DNA of 5,208 nucleotides from the NCBI GenBank assembly GCA_020723785.1, contig DYIH01000128.1, positions 1-5,208 of the forward strand. The letters run 5' to 3'. Every line of letters begins with the position of its first letter. Position 1 is the stretch's first letter. Below the pieces are notes generated by a model. It saw nothing but the letters and a program-made list of their open reading frames with translations. It did not search any database and was not told the DNA's origin. The position numbers and the translations under genes were made by a program. Below are positions 4,828-5,208 of the stretch, piece by piece. The stretch is from Thermaerobacter marianensis. Its GTDB lineage: Bacteria; Bacillota; Sulfobacillia; DYIH01.

Positions 4828-4956
4828 GACGTTCCCTGCCGCGTCGCAATGGGCAACACCCCGGAAGAAGCCGTGCGGGAAGACGCCGAGGCTTTGAGGT
4901 TCCACCTGGTGGGACTGGCGGAGAACGGCTTGCCGGTGCCCGAACCGCCTGCAGCC
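4828..4956 (+). pseudogene. Decayed HicB-family antitoxin fragment
   Basis: The + frame reads DVPCRVAMGNTPEEAVRED and later LRFHLVGLAENGLPVPEPP. This follows the HicB/UPF0150 pattern of D-L-P-G-C-V-A-x-G-x-T-x-E-E-A, an amphipathic helix, then H-L-x-x-L-x-x-x-G-x-P-x-P-x-P. The PGC turn is altered to PCR. The N-terminal strands expected upstream are missing: the frame hits TGA at 4786-4788, and the bases between do not encode the usual start. An ATG at 4849 would make an 89-residue product lacking the fold's first half. No HicA toxin frame is visible nearby. HicB normally neutralises the HicA mRNA interferase; this copy looks non-functional. The match is from memory of the family and could be another HicB-like domain. 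Confidence 0.55.
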
Positions 4957-5131
4957 ACGTCCTTCCCGGCCTGCAGCGGGAGGCGGGCGAGAAGCCGGAG
5001 GCCCTGCTGTTCGGGGAGGCGTCCAAGAAAGAAAAGCGCCAGGGTTGAGGCGGCACCCTTTCCCTGGCGGTTGTACCTTGGGGCGCTGGTGACCTGGCAT
5101 CTATCTCCAGCCCGCTAAGCCTTGATTTTCT

Positions 5132-5207
5132 TGGTGGACGTGGGGGGATTCGAACCCCCTGCCTCTAGCTTGCGATGCTAGCGCTCTCCCAATTGAGCTA
5201 CACGCCC
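5132..5207 (-). tRNA. tRNA-Ala (anticodon CGC)
   Basis: The - strand folds into a complete 76-base tRNA. The acceptor stem is GGGCGTG (5207-5201) with CACGTCC (5142-5136), including the G3-U70 wobble pair that identifies alanine tRNAs. The D stem is GCTC/GAGC (5198-5195, 5186-5183); the anticodon stem CTAGC/GCTAG encloses ATCGCAA with anticodon CGC at 5174-5172, reading GCG codons; the T stem GGGGG/CCCCC encloses TTCGAAT. A is the discriminator base, and CCA is encoded at 5134-5132. All stems pair, so it should be functional. Its promoter lies outside the window to the right, and it converges with the operon on the other strand. Confidence 0.97.
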
Positions 5208-5208
5208 A

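Larger units (their letters stand above)
4681..5131. other. Gene-poor stretch between the operon and the tRNA
   Basis: These 451 bases contain no intact gene. From left to right there is a hairpin (4705-4727), one copy of a 24-base motif (4733-4756), an AT-rich island (about 4737-4800) unlike the GC-rich surroundings, and a decayed HicB-like coding fragment (about 4828-4956). The rest (about 4957-5131) reads partly like coding sequence in another frame (ending at TGA 5046-5048), but I recognise nothing in it. I see no clear intrinsic terminator for either the operon or the convergent tRNA. Confidence 0.6.

Noticed and set aside
4771..5100. - strand frame of 109 residues between the operon and the tRNA
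   Set aside because: No recognisable motif or ribosome site, and it lies antisense to the HicB-like coding pattern.

Overview
The window is a compact, high-GC (G/C at most third codon positions) bacterial locus for interconverting succinyl-CoA, methylmalonyl-CoA and propionyl-CoA. All protein genes are on the + strand. GTG and TTG starts, strong GGAGG-type ribosome sites, extended -10 promoters of the TATGGTATAAT kind, a methylmalonyl-CoA mutase split into two polypeptides, and an OadG/MmdE-like mini-subunit beside a methylmalonyl-CoA carboxyltransferase all suggest a high-GC, probably anaerobic or thermophilic, clostridia-like Firmicute. That taxonomic reading is an inference from style and gene order.

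Layout. 1-526 is the 3' end of the catalytic (large) subunit of methylmalonyl-CoA mutase. 527-859 is a non-coding regulatory region with three dyads, two candidate extended -10 promoters and a 13-bp palindrome. 860-4680 is a tightly packed run: cobalamin-binding small subunit of the mutase (TTG 860), methylmalonyl-CoA epimerase (GTG 1282), carboxyltransferase MmdA (GTG 1754), a 72-residue MmdE/OadG-C-like protein (ATG 3396), biotin carboxyl carrier protein (ATG 3611) and 5-formyltetrahydrofolate cyclo-ligase (GTG 4018). Three of the junctions are 4-base stop/start overlaps (GTGA, ATGA, GTGA), which indicates one translationally coupled operon. 4681-5131 has no intact gene: it holds a hairpin, an AT-rich island and a decayed HicB-like antitoxin fragment. 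5132-5207 is a complete tRNA-Ala(CGC) on the - strand with encoded CCA.

How the genes work together. The mutase (large plus small subunit with B12) interconverts succinyl-CoA and (R)-methylmalonyl-CoA. The epimerase supplies the (S)-epimer. MmdA moves the carboxyl group between methylmalonyl-CoA/propionyl-CoA and biotin on the carrier protein. The small MmdE-like protein probably stabilises that complex. No membrane beta subunit (Na+-pumping decarboxylase), no biotin carboxylase and no 5S-type pyruvate carboxyltransferase is present here, so the final donor or acceptor of the carboxyl group cannot be read from this window. The cyclo-ligase belongs to folate metabolism and appears to ride on the operon.

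I do not see an undescribed system. The best leads are a 24-base motif repeated in inverted orientation in the two intergenic regions, with an extended -10 at the same place in both copies; the palindrome just downstream of one of these promoters; and the HicB relic beside the tRNA.
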